Assembly: GCA_046760445.1 (NCBI GenBank)
Contig: JBHIEE010000040.1
Span: 1 to 21,569 of the forward strand
Length of the DNA stretch: 21,569 bases
Reading direction: 5' to 3'
DNA from: JBHIEE01 sp046760445
GTDB taxonomy: Bacteria > Acidobacteriota > Aminicenantia > JdFR-78
A program made the position numbers and the translations under genes. The number at the start of each line of letters is the position of its first letter. Within the stretch, counting starts at the first letter, position 1. Below the pieces are notes generated by a model. It searched no databases and had not been told where the DNA came from. It saw only the letters and a list, made by a program, of their open reading frames with translations. Shown here in pieces: positions 21,293 through 21,569 of the stretch.

Positions 21293-21569
21293 ACAGAAAT
21301 ACTACCCCCTCCCTTCTTTTTTGAGCCTTTTCATCATTAGAAACCTAATACTGCCAAGGGTTTCTGAACTCTTTTTTTTCGGCTTCACCTACACAAACGT
21401 TAAAATCACAAATTCCTCGCCCCGTAGTCCCGAGTACTCGGGATATACGGGGCAGGCACCAAATATCAAATAAATTCCCCTATACCAATGCTTCGCATGC
21501 TACAGGGCAAGCAAATTCCAATGACCCCTTCGGCCCGAGCTCAGGACGAGGGCAAATGACCAAAACAAT
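21293..21569. repeat. mosaic intergenic repeat with GC-rich palindromic cassettes
   Basis: Upstream of the penicillin-binding-protein gene there is a 7-bp stem AGAAACC (21339-21345) with GGTTTCT (21359-21365), and a T-run at 21372-21379. From 21400 the AT-rich words AAATTCC (21410, 21472, 21513) and AATGACC (21520, 21555) are separated by three GC-rich inserts. The first holds the stems GCCCCGTA/TACGGGGC (21419-21426, 21446-21453) and TCCCGAGTACTCGGGA (21428-21443). The second (21479-21512) and third (21527-21554) each lie between 7-bp direct repeats. The window ends inside this repeat. Confidence 0.65.

Overview
The window is AT-rich (about one third GC by eye) bacterial DNA with standard stop codons, sigma-70-like promoters and housekeeping genes usual for a free-living bacterium: recG, rsmD, tmk, a class A penicillin-binding protein, pantothenate synthesis and a CorA transporter. 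I cannot place the organism. The short genes, iterated-word intergenic repeats and orphan families (MEMO1-like, PrcB-like) suggest an uncultured candidate-phylum lineage, but that is only an impression.

Layout. 1-2706 (minus): an APC-type amino-acid permease and a CorA-type Mg/Co transporter. 2707-3277: a gene-free stretch packed with repeats and hairpins. 3278-4454: mobB (minus) and a secreted protein of unknown function (plus), divergent from one small promoter region. 4457-7325 (plus): recG and rsmD. 7326-8938: a mobile-element island with the C-terminal remnant of a REP-associated (Y1/HUH) transposase, immediately followed by an intact IS110-family element of IS1111 type. 8939-12009 (minus): a probable operon read deoxynucleoside kinase, panB, panC, panD, which makes beta-alanine and pantoate and joins them to pantothenate, the CoA precursor. 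12312-13253 (plus): a membrane protein with an HD hydrolase domain. 13263-15261 (minus): an AmmeMemoRadiSam B/MEMO1-family protein and a secreted PrcB-like protein. 15462-17279 (plus): a secreted TPR protein and a rhomboid protease. 17286-18095 (minus): a membrane-anchored thermonuclease. 18232-18891 (plus): thymidylate kinase. 18899-21268 (minus): penicillin-binding protein 1A. 21293-21569: a mosaic intergenic repeat.

The strongest signal is the IS element. Near-perfect subterminal inverted repeats (7591-7605 and 8857-8871, 14 of 15 positions) and a shared GACT at both junctions define a 1,293-bp element. Its only sizeable non-coding segment is the roughly 165 nt after the transposase. That segment contains a 12-nt copy of the sequence that would form if the two ends were joined in a circle (8770-8781) and a 10-nt copy of the left junction (8712-8721). 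This is what a bridge RNA (seekRNA) gene with guide loops should look like. Joining the ends would also create a promoter-like TTGCAA-N17-GATTAT.

A second theme is the intergenic DNA. Most longer gaps are filled with short words repeated with variation and mirrored into imperfect stems, sometimes interrupted by GC-rich palindromic cassettes. One such repeat has become the last 20 codons of panC. Several promoters lie so close to their start codons that transcripts should be leaderless or nearly so, and three convergent gene pairs are separated by only 6-9 bp.
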